From: Nostoc sp. NMS7
GTDB lineage: Bacteria > Cyanobacteriota > Cyanobacteriia > Cyanobacteriales > Nostocaceae
Reading direction: 5' to 3'
NCBI RefSeq assembly: GCF_017115085.1
Contig: NZ_JABXKJ010000093.1
Coordinates: 1 to 64,000 of the forward strand
DNA: 64,000 nt
This document shows positions 8,891 through 18,205 of the stretch, piece by piece. The notes beneath the pieces are model-generated. The model was given only the letters and a program-made list of their open reading frames with translations, was not told where the DNA came from and did no database searches. Made by a program: the position numbers and the translations under genes. Positions within the stretch are counted from its first letter, which is position 1. Every line of letters begins with the position of its first letter.

Positions 8891-9724
8891 ATGCATTGGT
8901 TGTTTACGGGACATTTAAGAGTAGATAAAATAACGGTTAAGATTGCGGAACTTCCAGCATCTTTACAAGGTACAACGTTAGTGCAGTTGTCAGATTTTCA
9001 CTACGATGGTTTGCGGCTGTCGGAAGATATGTTAGAAAAAGCGATCGCACTTACTAACGAAGCTGAACCAGATTTAATTCTATTAACTGGTGACTACGTA
9101 ACTGACGATCCGACGCCAATTCACCAATTGGTGCTTCGACTCAAACATCTGCAAAGTCGCTATGGTATCTACGCCGTACTTGGTAATCACGATATCTATT
9201 ACAGCCACTCAAAAGCAGAAGTTACACAGGCGTTAACTAGCATTGGGGTGCATGTGCTTTGGAATGAAATCGCCTATCCATTAGGAAAAGAATTACCATT
9301 AGTAGGACTAGCTGATTATTGGTCACGGGAATTCCAGCCCGCATCAGTCATGAATCAACTAGACTCGGTTACACCCCGCATCGTTTTATCCCATAACCCA
9401 GATACAGCCAAGATATTACAACAATGGCGCGTAGATTTGCAATTATCTGGTCATACCCACGGTGGTCACATCGTCATTCCGGGCATTGGCCCTGTAGTAT
9501 TCTATTATAAAAAGCTCCTCAAACAAATTCCCAAAAAATTACGGCGTTGGGTAATATTTTTCCTGGGAGACTGTTCTAAAGTAGTGCGATATTGGGAGTG
9601 GGCGCAAGGGTTTCACAAGGTGGAAAAAAATCAACTATATGTTAATCGGGGTTTAGGAACTTATAAACCAGGACGCCTATTTTGTCCGCCAGAAGTGACT
9701 GTAATTACCTTAATTAGTGATTAA
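8891..9724 (+). CDS. Metallophosphoesterase (YkuE-like), copy 2
   Basis: Tandem paralogue of the preceding gene, with long stretches nearly identical at the DNA level (for example residues from LVQLSDFHYDG through LTGDYVTDDPTPIHQL). All five metal-site motifs are intact, ending in SGHTHGGH, where copy 1 has SGHTHGGQ. The ORF track starts at 8870, but the ATG at 8891 (MHWLFTGHLRV) aligns exactly with copy 1 and is chosen. Differences cluster in the N-terminal 30 residues and in the region of about 210-240, which could change substrate or partner. A weak hairpin terminator follows the stop. Confidence 0.9.
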   Translation: MHWLFTGHLRVDKITVKIAELPASLQGTTLVQLSDFHYDGLRLSEDMLEKAIALTNEAEPDLILLTGDYVTDDPTPIHQLVLRLKHLQSRYGIYAVLGNHDIYYSHSKAEVTQALTSIGVHVLWNEIAYPLGKELPLVGLADYWSREFQPASVMNQLDSVTPRIVLSHNPDTAKILQQWRVDLQLSGHTHGGHIVIPGIGPVVFYYKKLLKQIPKKLRRWVIFFLGDCSKVVRYWEWAQGFHKVEKNQLYVNRGLGTYKPGRLFCPPEVTVITLISD

Positions 9725-9755
9725 CAATTCTGAACTTTTTAATTAACTCAAAGCA

Positions 9756-9806
9756 GAAACCGCCGGAAGCTACGATGGATAAATCTCAGCAGCTTGGGGC
9801 GGTTTC
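9756..9806 (+). terminator. Possible terminator hairpin after the phosphoesterase pair
   Basis: gaaaccgcc and ggcggtttc form a nine-base-pair stem with a long loop of about 33 bases. Only a short T-rich tail follows, so it may be a processing hairpin and not a full terminator. Confidence 0.45.
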
Positions 9807-10185
9807 TTGAAGATTGGAGAATTCAGAAGTAAATAACTCAACTAATTAAGGTGGACAGCATTCGCGCTCGCTATACTCAGAATTGCACATCCTGACATTT
9901 GAAGTTAGGCATTTTCGGGCTGTGCGTTCTCAAACCTCCAAAACAACTCATTGAACTCAAGGTAAAAATACATTCAATGGATGCCACAACTTCAGAGCGA
10001 TGTCTACGACGGGCTATGCCTACGCAACAATATTAGAGCAGGAGGCACAGGCTCTAACTTGAAAGTTTTTGTTTAACTTTTAACCTGTTTGTACCTTGCT
10101 CTTAATCTAGCCTATGTTTATTCAGCAACACCATATCTTTACTAAACTTAAATACCATTAATTTATCGCAACAATTCCCAAATAT

Positions 10186-10296
10186 TAGACCTCTTGCAAA
10201 AGTCCCTAACACCCCTCCCCGCAGGCTTTTAGGGGAGAATTTGACGTAAGTCAAAGGCGGGATGGGGTTCTTTTTTTGATTTATGCAAGAAGTCTA
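10186..10296. repeat. MITE-like element bounded by inverted tagac(c/t)tcttgca ends
   Basis: The left end tagacctcttgca and the right end tgcaagaagtcta are inverted copies with one mismatch, about 110 bp apart. Inside is an internal pair (cccctccccgcaggctttt, gggatggggttc) typical of spacer repeats in Nostoc-type genomes. A related end (agacctcttacaaaa) occurs at 14809. There is no coding capacity. No target-site duplication could be confirmed by eye. The rest of 9725-10313 is non-coding and contains another dispersed word, gcgatgtctacgacgggct, near 9998. Confidence 0.5.
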
Positions 10297-10313
10297 TTGT
10301 TTGACTGGTCTAC

Positions 10314-11063
10314 TTATTGAGGTGGAGTGGTTTTAGAGGTGTCACTTTTCGTACTTGGAGCGACAGTATTAGTAGAAGTATCGTCCTTGTTCTGCGGAGT
10401 CGGAGTAATACTAGTTGGACTCGTCGCCGGAGTTTCTGCCGCTTTCGGGGTTGGCTGGGTTACAGGTGCTTTTACTGCCGCAGGCTGCTGGGGTGGAACA
10501 GTAATGTTAATATTCGGTTGGCGAGGTGGAGATGAAGGTGTAACCTGCTGTTGTGGAACAGGAACAGGAACAACAACAGGTATTTCTCTGGTTCTTTCGA
10601 TGATTGTCGTTCGTGGTTGAGGAGATGCACTAGGGGTTAAACTACTCTTACTCGGTACAGGAACCGCGACTGGGACAATATTGTTAACCGGTGCGTTATT
10701 CTGCTGGCTGAAGTACCAGACCCCACCTATAACCAAAGCAAGCACGGAAGTAATAACAATACCCAACACCAAACCACCATTAGCATTGTTATTATCACGA
10801 TCAGCTAAATCAGCTTGCTGATTGGTATGCTCAGTATTTCGACCTTGTACGTAACCTTTTTGGTAAGAGTTGGGATCAGGTGTGTTGGTTTTAGATGTTT
10901 CAGTGCTTTGTGTCAGGTGGGTGTGAGTATTACCATTACTATCGGTGTAAGTATCTTTCTTAACTTCACTGTTTTCGCTTTCGCCTTTATTGGTAGGAAT
11001 AGGCATAGCTGTTGATTTCACTCCTTGATAAGATATTGACAAACTAAAGCTTTGTAAAAACAA
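10314..11063 (-). CDS. Pro/Thr-rich single-pass membrane protein of unknown function
   Basis: Not recognised as a known family. The 249-aa ORF has a polar N-terminal part rich in Thr, Asn and Gln (about 20-95), one membrane helix at about 97-118 (LVLGIVITSVLALVIGGVWYF), and a long C-terminal tail rich in Pro, Thr, Val and Ser (about 125-249) with runs such as VVVPVPVPQQQ. This suggests an extended periplasmic or cell-wall-spanning tail on a membrane anchor. The true start may be the ATG at 11006 (MPIPTNKGE), which removes 19 residues and follows AAGGAG at some distance. Plus-strand ORFs here (10317, 10327, 10815) are antisense shadows. Confidence 0.65.
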   Translation of the reverse strand: MFLQSFSLSISYQGVKSTAMPIPTNKGESENSEVKKDTYTDSNGNTHTHLTQSTETSKTNTPDPNSYQKGYVQGRNTEHTNQQADLADRDNNNANGGLVLGIVITSVLALVIGGVWYFSQQNNAPVNNIVPVAVPVPSKSSLTPSASPQPRTTIIERTREIPVVVPVPVPQQQVTPSSPPRQPNINITVPPQQPAAVKAPVTQPTPKAAETPATSPTSITPTPQNKDDTSTNTVAPSTKSDTSKTTPPQ

Positions 11064-11300
11064 GAGGTTTTAATCAGTCGAAAAATGTATGTTGCTGATA
11101 AATAGTGAGTTTAATTTGCTACTCAACTATCGAGACTTATCAGTATAACCTCTGTGATCAGCAAGTGGCTCTATCTCTAAGGAGTTAATACTTAATCTAA
11201 AGAAACAGTATCCCAAAGATGGATGTTCTTAAGCTGTTATCTAATTTTTTGAGACAAAATCTAGCAATTTACTGAAATCATCTAAATTTTCAATTTCTCG

Positions 11301-12758
11301 TTAGATATCGCATCGCCAAAGCTTGATTGTCCTGTCTCGACTACCACTAACCAAAGTTTTGCCATCAGGACTGAAAGTGACAGAGTGAACCCAATCTGAA
11401 TGGTTATCCAAAGTGTAAAGATTTTGTCCCGTGTTAACATCCCATAGTTTCACAGTATGATCTGCACTACCACTAGCAATATGCTGACCATCAGGGCTAA
11501 AAGCGATCGCACAAACATAATTATGATGTCCGGCAAGTGTGTTAATTAGCTTACCTGTATTAATGTTCCATAACTTGATAGTCTGGTCATAACTGCCACT
11601 AGCTAAAATTTGTCCATCAGGGCTAATGCCCACACAAGTCACGTAACCTGAATGCCCATTGATAGTTTGCAGCAGTTTTCTACTCTTCAAATTCCACATC
11701 TTAATGGTATTGTCTCCACTACCACTGATTAAAATCTGCTGCCTTGGGCAAATGGTAAGGGAGTAAACCAAGTAAGAATGACCTTTGAGGACGTGCAGCA
11801 ATTGTCCCATCTCTATATGGGAAATCTTGATAGTGGTGTCTCTACCGCCACTCAGGACAGTCTGACCATCTGGACTAATGATTACAGAAAAAACTGGGGT
11901 TGAATGTACTTTGAGGGTGTTAAGTAATTTACCTGTAGACACTTGCCAAATCTTGATGCTGCTGTCATCACTGCCACTAATCAGAGTTTGGCTATCTGGG
12001 CTAAAAGCTAGGCATCTTACCCATTTTGTATGTCCACTGATAGTATGTAGTAATTTACCTGTGTCGAGATCCCAAATTTTGATAGTATTATCACTACTTC
12101 CACTAGCCAAAGTTTGCCCATCTGGACTGATTGCAGTTGTAAAAACCCAGTTCAGATGAGTCAGGGTGTGTATACATTTCCACGGTGAAGGTTGAGACTG
12201 TGATTTAGGTGGTGGAGTTGCTGGCTTTGGCGGTGGCGATGTAGATTTGGGTGGTGGCGGTGGAGATGTAGGTTTGGGTGCTGCTTTTTTCTGTTTCAGT
12301 TCCAGTTGTATAGAATTTCTAAAATCAGACTCGGCTCTATTTTCATATCCCAGTTTCGAGCAAGCAAGCCCTCGATATTTATAGGCTTCAAAGTAGTTGG
12401 GGTTTAGACGAATTGCTTTGCTAAAGTCTTCAATTGCTTCAGTATATTTTCCTCTTTGAGCTTTATCTATGCCCAGTTTGTAGAAACTTTCAGCATTATA
12501 TGAAGTGAAATCAATTTTGGTCGAAGTGGAAGCAGATTGATTTATCTCACTTGGCTGATAAGATTTTAACCTTGCATAAGCTTGATTAATTTCTTTGATT
12601 TTTTCTTCTGCTTCTAGTTTTTGCTGCGGTTCGAGAAAACAATCTGGATGCCAAGTTTTAGCCATCTGACGATAAGCTTGTTTGACCTGATCAACAGATG
12701 CACCTGGTTTTAACCCAAGGATATTGTAAACATGATTTATATCGAAGCGATCGCTCAT
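11301..12758 (-). CDS. J-domain, TPR and WD40 fusion protein
   Basis: Multidomain protein of 485 aa. Residues about 5-68 are a J domain with the HPD motif in TWHPDCFLEP, so it should stimulate an Hsp70 ATPase. About 90-150 hold two TPR-type helices (YKLGIDKAQRGKYTEAIEDF). A proline-rich linker with PPPPPK runs from about 160 to 190. Seven WD40 repeats from about 192 to 485 (units ending in SGSSDNTIKIW and the like) make exactly one seven-blade propeller. The logical reading is a co-chaperone that brings a propeller-bound partner to DnaK. A shorter paralogue without the propeller lies just upstream (12878-13489), same strand, 119 bases apart. Confidence 0.88.
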   Translation of the reverse strand: MSDRFDINHVYNILGLKPGASVDQVKQAYRQMAKTWHPDCFLEPQQKLEAEEKIKEINQAYARLKSYQPSEINQSASTSTKIDFTSYNAESFYKLGIDKAQRGKYTEAIEDFSKAIRLNPNYFEAYKYRGLACSKLGYENRAESDFRNSIQLELKQKKAAPKPTSPPPPPKSTSPPPKPATPPPKSQSQPSPWKCIHTLTHLNWVFTTAISPDGQTLASGSSDNTIKIWDLDTGKLLHTISGHTKWVRCLAFSPDSQTLISGSDDSSIKIWQVSTGKLLNTLKVHSTPVFSVIISPDGQTVLSGGRDTTIKISHIEMGQLLHVLKGHSYLVYSLTICPRQQILISGSGDNTIKMWNLKSRKLLQTINGHSGYVTCVGISPDGQILASGSYDQTIKLWNINTGKLINTLAGHHNYVCAIAFSPDGQHIASGSADHTVKLWDVNTGQNLYTLDNHSDWVHSVTFSPDGKTLVSGSRDRTIKLWRCDI

Positions 12759-12877
12759 ACTAGGAATACTAAAAAATCAGCAGCAAATCTTACTACACTT
12801 AGTATTCCCAATTATAAGTACTATCTAACTCAAGATATGGTGTCGCCATCTGAAGCGTCTTAAATTATATTCGCTTT

Positions 12878-13489
12878 TTATCTCCAACGCCGATTTAGCC
12901 GCAGTAAACTTTTTATCCCTTGACAAAATCTTTTTACTAGAGGTCTAGGTTTAGATGTATATCTAACTGATCGTGATGTCCGCGCAGCGCCCGGATTTAT
13001 TAACTCTTGTTCGATTTGTGCAGCTTTATTTAAATCTGAAGCGGCTCTATATTCGTATCCCAGTTGAGAGCAAACTAGCCCACGATATTTATATGCGTCA
13101 ATATAGTGAGGATTGAGACGAATTGCATGGGTAAAATCTGCGATCGCATCTTCATATCTTTCTTTTGTAGCATTCTCTACTCCCAAAGTATAGAAAGTTT
13201 CTGCATCCCAACGATTGACAGATATTTTTGGGGGATTTATAGGCGAAGATGAGGATGGATTTTCACTAGTGGGAGGCTCAGATGGACTTTCAGATTTGAG
13301 TTTGTTGTAAGCTACGTTGATTGATTTGATTTTTTCTTCAGCTTCCTGTTTTTGCTTTGGCTCAAGAAAGCGATCGGGATGCCAAATTTTCACCAGTTTA
13401 CGGTAAGCTCGCTTCACTTGTACTGGCGATGCCCCAGGTTCTAGCCCCAGAATTTCATAAGCATAATTGATATCGAAGCGATCGCGCAT
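12878..13489 (-). CDS. J-domain and TPR protein, paralogue without WD40
   Basis: 203 aa. The J domain (about 5-68) carries HPD in IWHPDRFLEP, and a TPR-like region spans about 95-150 (FYTLGVENATKERYEDAIAD), both closely matching the 11301 gene. After the TPR the protein ends in a basic tail (TSRSVRYTSKPRPLVKRF). Part of the region after residue 165 (NPGAARTSRS) is encoded by the dispersed word gtccgcgcagcgcccgg. A likely reading is a duplicated co-chaperone that has lost, or never had, the propeller. Both genes have HIP1-like sites directly at their starts (gcgatcgc just after ATG). Confidence 0.82.
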   Translation of the reverse strand: MRDRFDINYAYEILGLEPGASPVQVKRAYRKLVKIWHPDRFLEPKQKQEAEEKIKSINVAYNKLKSESPSEPPTSENPSSSSPINPPKISVNRWDAETFYTLGVENATKERYEDAIADFTHAIRLNPHYIDAYKYRGLVCSQLGYEYRAASDLNKAAQIEQELINPGAARTSRSVRYTSKPRPLVKRFCQGIKSLLRLNRRWR

Positions 13490-13494
13490 ACTGA

Positions 13495-14616
<1,122 letters not shown>

Positions 14617-14649
14617 AACTACTGCTATGATTATATATGCTTCCTATTT

Positions 14650-14723
14650 GGGGCTGTAGCTCAGTTGGATAGAGCGGACGCCTCCTAAGCGTCAGGTCGT
14701 GCGTTCGAGCCGCACTAGTCCCG
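14650..14723 (+). tRNA. tRNA-Arg (anticodon CCT)
   Basis: A full cloverleaf can be drawn over 74 bases: acceptor GGGGCTG with TAGTCCC (two G-T pairs), D arm GCTC/GAGC, anticodon arm GACGC-CTCCTAA-GCGTC, five-base variable loop AGGTC, and T arm GTGCG-TTCGAGC-CGCAC. The anticodon is CCT, reading AGG as arginine. CCA is not encoded. A terminator-like hairpin follows. Confidence 0.95.
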
Positions 14724-14730
14724 TGATCAC

Positions 14731-14780
14731 AAAATCCCTAAGAGCTTGACTAATAGTAGGTCGTAGGGATTTTATTTTTT
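14731..14780 (+). terminator. Terminator after tRNA-Arg
   Basis: aaaatcccta pairs with tagggatttt across a loop of about 23 bases and is followed by a T-rich run (attttttta). Confidence 0.7.
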
Positions 14781-14870
14781 AGCATCTAAAATGTTGGATT
14801 ACATAATAGACCTCTTACAAAAAAGTTTTGTGGTATGATTTGAGACTAAAAATTTTCCAAAACGGAACGT

Positions 14871-15179
14871 TTATTCTCCGGTGAGTTCCCGCGCAATGTC
14901 CATGTTTGCTGCCAGAACTCGCACGATTTCAACAGGGTTTTCACCTCGGTATATCAGGAAATAACGAGGCTGTACTAACCAGAAGCGGACATGAAGGGGG
15001 GTCAGGTCATAACGATACTGTCCGATTCCGGGGCTGTCTGTCAGTAAATCACAGGCGGAAAGAAGCTTGTCCAGCATCCGTTCGGCGGCATCCGAATTAT
15101 CTCGCGCGATATAGGCATAAATTCCCGCGAGGTCATTTTCCGCTTGTGGCGAGAGAATATAAGATTTCCGGTTCGTCAC
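14871..15179 (-). CDS. ParE/RelE-type toxin
   Basis: 102-aa toxin of the RelE/ParE superfamily. Family marks are YILSPQAENDLAGIYAYIA at the N-terminus (typical of ParE-like members), the middle LTDSPGIGQYRYDL, and a C-terminal VRFWLVQPRYFLIYRG followed by VEIVRVLA. ParE members poison DNA gyrase and RelE members cut mRNA on the ribosome; the ParE-like N-terminus favours the former, but this is not certain. It starts at GTG (15179), whose bases overlap the TGA of the antitoxin by four (GTGA), showing translational coupling. Start and length fit the family. Confidence 0.9.
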   Translation of the reverse strand: MTNRKSYILSPQAENDLAGIYAYIARDNSDAAERMLDKLLSACDLLTDSPGIGQYRYDLTPLHVRFWLVQPRYFLIYRGENPVEIVRVLAANMDIARELTGE

Positions 15180-15442
15180 AACGGTTTTTTCATCAATTGT
15201 CGCGCCTTGTTGCGGATACGCTCCCGCGCACCTTCTTGGGGAAGACCTTGTGCATTATCAAGCTCGGAAAGACCGATAGCAATTTGCTCATTGAGCCACA
15301 ATTTATATTCCTCGGAATGGTCGTTAAAACGTTTCAAAAGACGCAATCCTTCCCGAATCACCTCACTTTGAGAATGGTACAAGCCGGACTCAACCTGTCT
15401 TTGGACGAATGCTTCCAACTCAGGAGTAAGGGAAATATTCAT
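15176..15442 (-). CDS. ParD-type antitoxin
   Basis: 88-aa antitoxin with an N-terminal ribbon-helix-helix DNA-binding domain (NISLTPELEAFVQRQVESG, then SQSEVIREGLRLL) and a C-terminal toxin-wrapping segment. It precedes the toxin and overlaps it by four bases, the standard order for parDE; the complex should repress its own promoter upstream of 15442. A second ParD-like gene of the same family lies at 60140 without a toxin. Together with the Uma2 gene and broken modules nearby, it marks this stretch as accessory. Confidence 0.92.
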   Translation of the reverse strand: MNISLTPELEAFVQRQVESGLYHSQSEVIREGLRLLKRFNDHSEEYKLWLNEQIAIGLSELDNAQGLPQEGARERIRNKARQLMKKPL

Positions 15443-15687
15443 GTATCTATTTCCTTATAACAAGAATAGACATCATAATAACAGTTTTTGTTACTGTTTG
15501 CCAGTGAAAACTTTCGCGGCGATCGCTTGACTCTTTCTAAAAAATAGAAAAGGTGCCGCAGCTACGCCCGTCGTAGACATCGCTCAATCTACAACCTGTG
15601 TAAATAATGTAGCTAGCTACACCACATTTGATTACCGTTGGGCGATCGTGGCGAGAAGACCACTAGAATAAATTTGTTCGTTGCTAA

Positions 15688-16311
15688 TCAGCGACTCATT
15701 GCAAAAATCTGTTCAGCCGTTAAGGGAATATTCGGAAACAATCTAAAATCAATTCGATCCTGCCCTCGAAATACCTTTGGGGGTAAATACTCTGCACCTT
15801 CAAGTTGGTAGATTGTAATGGTTGGCTGCTTCGGAGAGCCAATGAACCGAATGCCACCAAAAGCAGCGTAGTCCACAATGATGTACTCGAAAACGCCCAA
15901 ATCTTCATATTCAGCAAGTTTTGTCAGATAGTGGTCCTTCCAGTTGTTGCTAACGACCTCAATGATTCCGGGTGGTGGAATATATGCAGCAGCAGAACTA
16001 GAGCTAGTTTTCATCCTCTGCCATTCAACTCTTGCAAATATGACAATATCTGCTTTCCGGCTTTTTTCCTTTTCTGCTGGTGCTGTTTTGAGCCGAACCT
16101 GCTTGGACTGGCGCGACACGTAAGGCAGGTCATTTTCTTGGCAGTGATTTTCTAAGTAGGCACACAGTCGCTCGATCAAATCCTCATGATTTGCATTTGG
16201 TTCTGATAATGGCACAGGAATCCCATCCAATAGCTCAAACTCTCTGCCTGAACCATCATCCCAGGCAAGAAACTCTTCAAAAGTCAGTGGTTGTGTGACG
16301 GTTGCATACAT
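15688..16311 (-). CDS. Uma2-family putative nuclease
   Basis: Uma2 proteins are a large cyanobacterial family with a PD-(D/E)XK nuclease-like fold and no proven role. This 207-aa copy has the N-terminal LTFEEFLAWDDGSGREFELL and the likely active-site set: Asp in RKADIVIFA (about 107), Glu in GIIEVVSNNW (about 133) and Lys in YLTKLAEYEDLG (about 146), ending with FEYIIVDY. The ORF track start at 16356 adds 15 residues; the ATG at 16311 (MYATVTQPLTF) fits the family better. A second intact Uma2 gene (34840) and two Uma2 tails (31682, 35453) occur in this window. Confidence 0.85.
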   Translation of the reverse strand: MYATVTQPLTFEEFLAWDDGSGREFELLDGIPVPLSEPNANHEDLIERLCAYLENHCQENDLPYVSRQSKQVRLKTAPAEKEKSRKADIVIFARVEWQRMKTSSSSAAAYIPPPGIIEVVSNNWKDHYLTKLAEYEDLGVFEYIIVDYAAFGGIRFIGSPKQPTITIYQLEGAEYLPPKVFRGQDRIDFRLFPNIPLTAEQIFAMSR

Positions 16312-16356
16312 CGCCCTCGCTCCCTTGCTGACGGGTACTTGACTCAATGCTACCAA

Positions 16357-16702
16357 GATGTACAGCTTTGTCTATGAGTTCTGGCTGATTTTCCTGCCGT
16401 AGTTCTGAAACAACGGCTTGAGGTTGGGTAACAAAAGGCGATGTCTACGACGGGCTACGCCTACGCAATTGGTGATGTAGTGCGATGCGATCGCTTTTAA
16501 CTTCACTTGATCAGCCAAGCATTTTGTCGGATGTGATCGCGCCCTGCGCCTGCGAGACATTGCTACACTAAAAAGGACTTACGGTAATTACGCTATGGCT
16601 TCATTTCAATTGAGTTCCGAATAAAAAACAGGTGTTGTTAAGTTTACTTAATCTATCTGCGATTTACAAAGTTAGCTATCCAGGAAGTAAAGAATTAACC
16701 TT
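16357..16702. other. Spacer with dispersed short repeats
   Basis: No credible gene. The 62-aa ORF on the minus strand (16372-16560) is Arg- and His-rich because it reads through the word gcgatgtctacgacgggctac, which also occurs near 9998 and, in variants, inside several genes. A HIP1 site lies near 16490. The 140 bases before 16703 would hold the next gene's promoter. Confidence 0.55.
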
Positions 16703-17395
16703 ATGCTCTCTCCAGGCTTTTCTCAGAGACTACGAGATTTGGAAATACACATTAGCAAAGACCAAGAACTGCTTAAGGAGTTTGAAGAAGCATTGCGCTA
16801 CGAGACAAACCCTCGTGTCAAGGCTGGGTATCGCCAGGAAATTGAGCGGCAATGGGATTCACTTGCTCGCTACAAGCAAGAGTACGCTGAACTAGACCAA
16901 GAATTATCAAATACTCCAAATGCTCAGATGCAGAAAGTCGAAAGCCAATTGCAGCAGATGGATGCGAAGTTAAACGTTTTACTAAATGGTCAAATTGCCA
17001 TTTATGAAAATCAGAATCAAATGCGTCAAGCTCTATTAAACCGCTATGATGCTATCGAACGAGCCATAATTAGTGCTATTACTCAGCAACTAGACCAAAC
17101 ACAATTAGTTTTAATTCAGAACCTAATAGATGCACTGGAAGCAAACTTGATTTCAGAGCAACAAATGCAACAGATGTTAGCAGCATTAGAAGAACGAATT
17201 CCTACTTTGTCTCTCAATAGTGTAGCAGTAGCTGAAATCATCAAAGATCCTGAGCTAGATGCCAAACATAAATTAAAAATAACTCTACCGATTGTGCCGA
17301 TGCTTGTGGAGTATGAAGGTGAGTTGGAGTTTGGAAGTGGTTTCAACATTAAGTCTGCTTGGGAACAGTTAATTGCTAAGTTGCGGAGGAACTAA
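16703..17395 (+). CDS. Coiled-coil protein of unknown function (cyanobacterial adaptor-like)
   Basis: 230 aa, soluble, largely helical. The first 70 residues (LSPGFSQRLRDLEIHISK, then LLKEFEEALRYETNPRVKAG) resemble a coiled-coil module that in cyanobacteria is often found at the N-terminus of, or beside, STAND ATPases, TIR and caspase-like proteins. That link comes from memory of family patterns, not a search. Residues about 75-150 continue as helices (VESQLQQMDAKLNVLL). The C-terminal part (about 190-230: HKLKITLPIVPMLVEYEGEL) looks beta-rich and ends in a helix. The STAND pair 18160-24590 lies nearby on the other strand. Function unknown. Confidence 0.7.
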   Translation: MLSPGFSQRLRDLEIHISKDQELLKEFEEALRYETNPRVKAGYRQEIERQWDSLARYKQEYAELDQELSNTPNAQMQKVESQLQQMDAKLNVLLNGQIAIYENQNQMRQALLNRYDAIERAIISAITQQLDQTQLVLIQNLIDALEANLISEQQMQQMLAALEERIPTLSLNSVAVAEIIKDPELDAKHKLKITLPIVPMLVEYEGELEFGSGFNIKSAWEQLIAKLRRN

Positions 17396-17399
17396 GCTA

Positions 17400-17651
17400 T
17401 GGATGATCAGCTTAAATATCTCCAAGAGCAACTTGCAAAAGATAGGAAGCTATGGAATGAGCTATACAATCAGGAGAGCTAAGGGGGCTGATGAGAAAAA
17501 TTTTATCAAGTTTAAGAATGGTAATCGTAAAGAAGATAACGTTGAATTAACCAAAATTGTCAAGTCCAAGTGTTCTGAGTTTGGTTACAGTTTCGTTCCT
17601 GAAAAATATCAAGAACAGCAAATCAAACAGTTGGAGAGGAGTTGCAACTGA
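17400..17651 (+). pseudogene. Probable decayed small gene after the coiled-coil protein
   Basis: Five bases after the preceding stop, an ATG opens MDDQLKYLQEQLAKDRKLW, which looks like real coiled-coil coding, but it ends after 23 codons. A shifted frame then reads on with coding-like sequence (ADEKNFIKFKNGNRKED, then CSEFGYSFVPEKYQEQQIKQ) to 17651. The two halves in different frames suggest one gene broken by a frameshift near 17470. The family was not recognised. Alternatively the first part is a genuine 23-codon ORF and the second is chance. Confidence 0.35.
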
Positions 17652-17849
17652 TGATTGATTGAGTCATAGAATCATCACTTTAAGTCTGGTTCATCACTTA
17701 CGAGAATACAAGGCGCGATCGCGTTTTAATCGTCTCACAAGATAATTAAAATAGTGGGAAATATGGAAAATAGAAATGCAGGGGAGCTATTAGCTAAACA
17801 CTTCAACATTAACATGAGGACATAAGAACGCTTGAACAACAAACACACT

Positions 17850-18083
17850 ATGCGGATTACAGCTGACGGTCAGATTACCATCCCTTCTGAAATCCGAGAG
17901 GTGCTAAACATTTCTCCCGACGTAGAATTAGCGTTTGAAATCGAAGGCGATCGCCTCTACCTCAAGAAAATACAACCTGCCGATAAAATTTCAACATGGA
18001 TTGATACCATGCGGGGTTGCGCTGCTGGAAACCTCACCACTGAACAAATCATCACCCTCACCCGCAGCGACGACAATCCATGA
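17850..18083 (+). CDS. AbrB/MazE-type antitoxin
   Basis: About 77 aa with the swapped-hairpin AbrB fold at the N-terminus: MRITADGQITIPSEIREVL, then VELAFEIEGDRLYLKK. The C-terminal part (STWIDTMRGCAAGNLTTEQI) is the toxin-binding tail typical of antitoxins paired with PIN-domain (VapC) toxins. The track starts at a TTG (17832), but the ATG at 17850 fits the family. Its stop overlaps the ATG of the next reading frame (cATGA), the normal coupling with a toxin; here that toxin is cut short, so the antitoxin is an orphan. Confidence 0.85.
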   Translation: MRITADGQITIPSEIREVLNISPDVELAFEIEGDRLYLKKIQPADKISTWIDTMRGCAAGNLTTEQIITLTRSDDNP

Positions 18084-18205
18084 CCGTTTTGGTAGACAGC
18101 AACGTTATCCTCGACATTCTTACCGAAAAAGTAAATTCATTCGATAATCAAATAGGCTATCACCTACCAGAACACAAAGCGCGATCGCTTTTCATTACCT
18201 TCTGA
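18080..18205 (+). pseudogene. Truncated VapC-type PIN toxin
   Basis: The frame starting in the antitoxin stop codon reads MTVLVDSNVILDILTEK, the exact opening of PIN-domain toxins with the first catalytic Asp (VDSN). After about 24 residues family similarity stops and the frame ends at 18205, 41 codons in all against about 130 in the family. The missing acidic residues mean no nuclease activity. The break coincides with the 3' end of the minus-strand STAND gene (18160), which the remnant overlaps, so a rearrangement here removed the rest of the toxin. Confidence 0.75.

Noticed and set aside
10317-11015. Plus-strand ORFs of 72, 97 and 66 aa
   Set aside because: They are antisense to the Pro/Thr-rich protein and owe their openness to its biased codons.
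14906-15460. 184-aa plus-strand ORF
   Set aside because: It is fully antisense to the parDE pair, whose family motifs and coupled overlap are clear.
16372-16560. 62-aa Arg-rich minus-strand ORF
   Set aside because: It reads through a dispersed repeat, has no family marks and no ribosome site.
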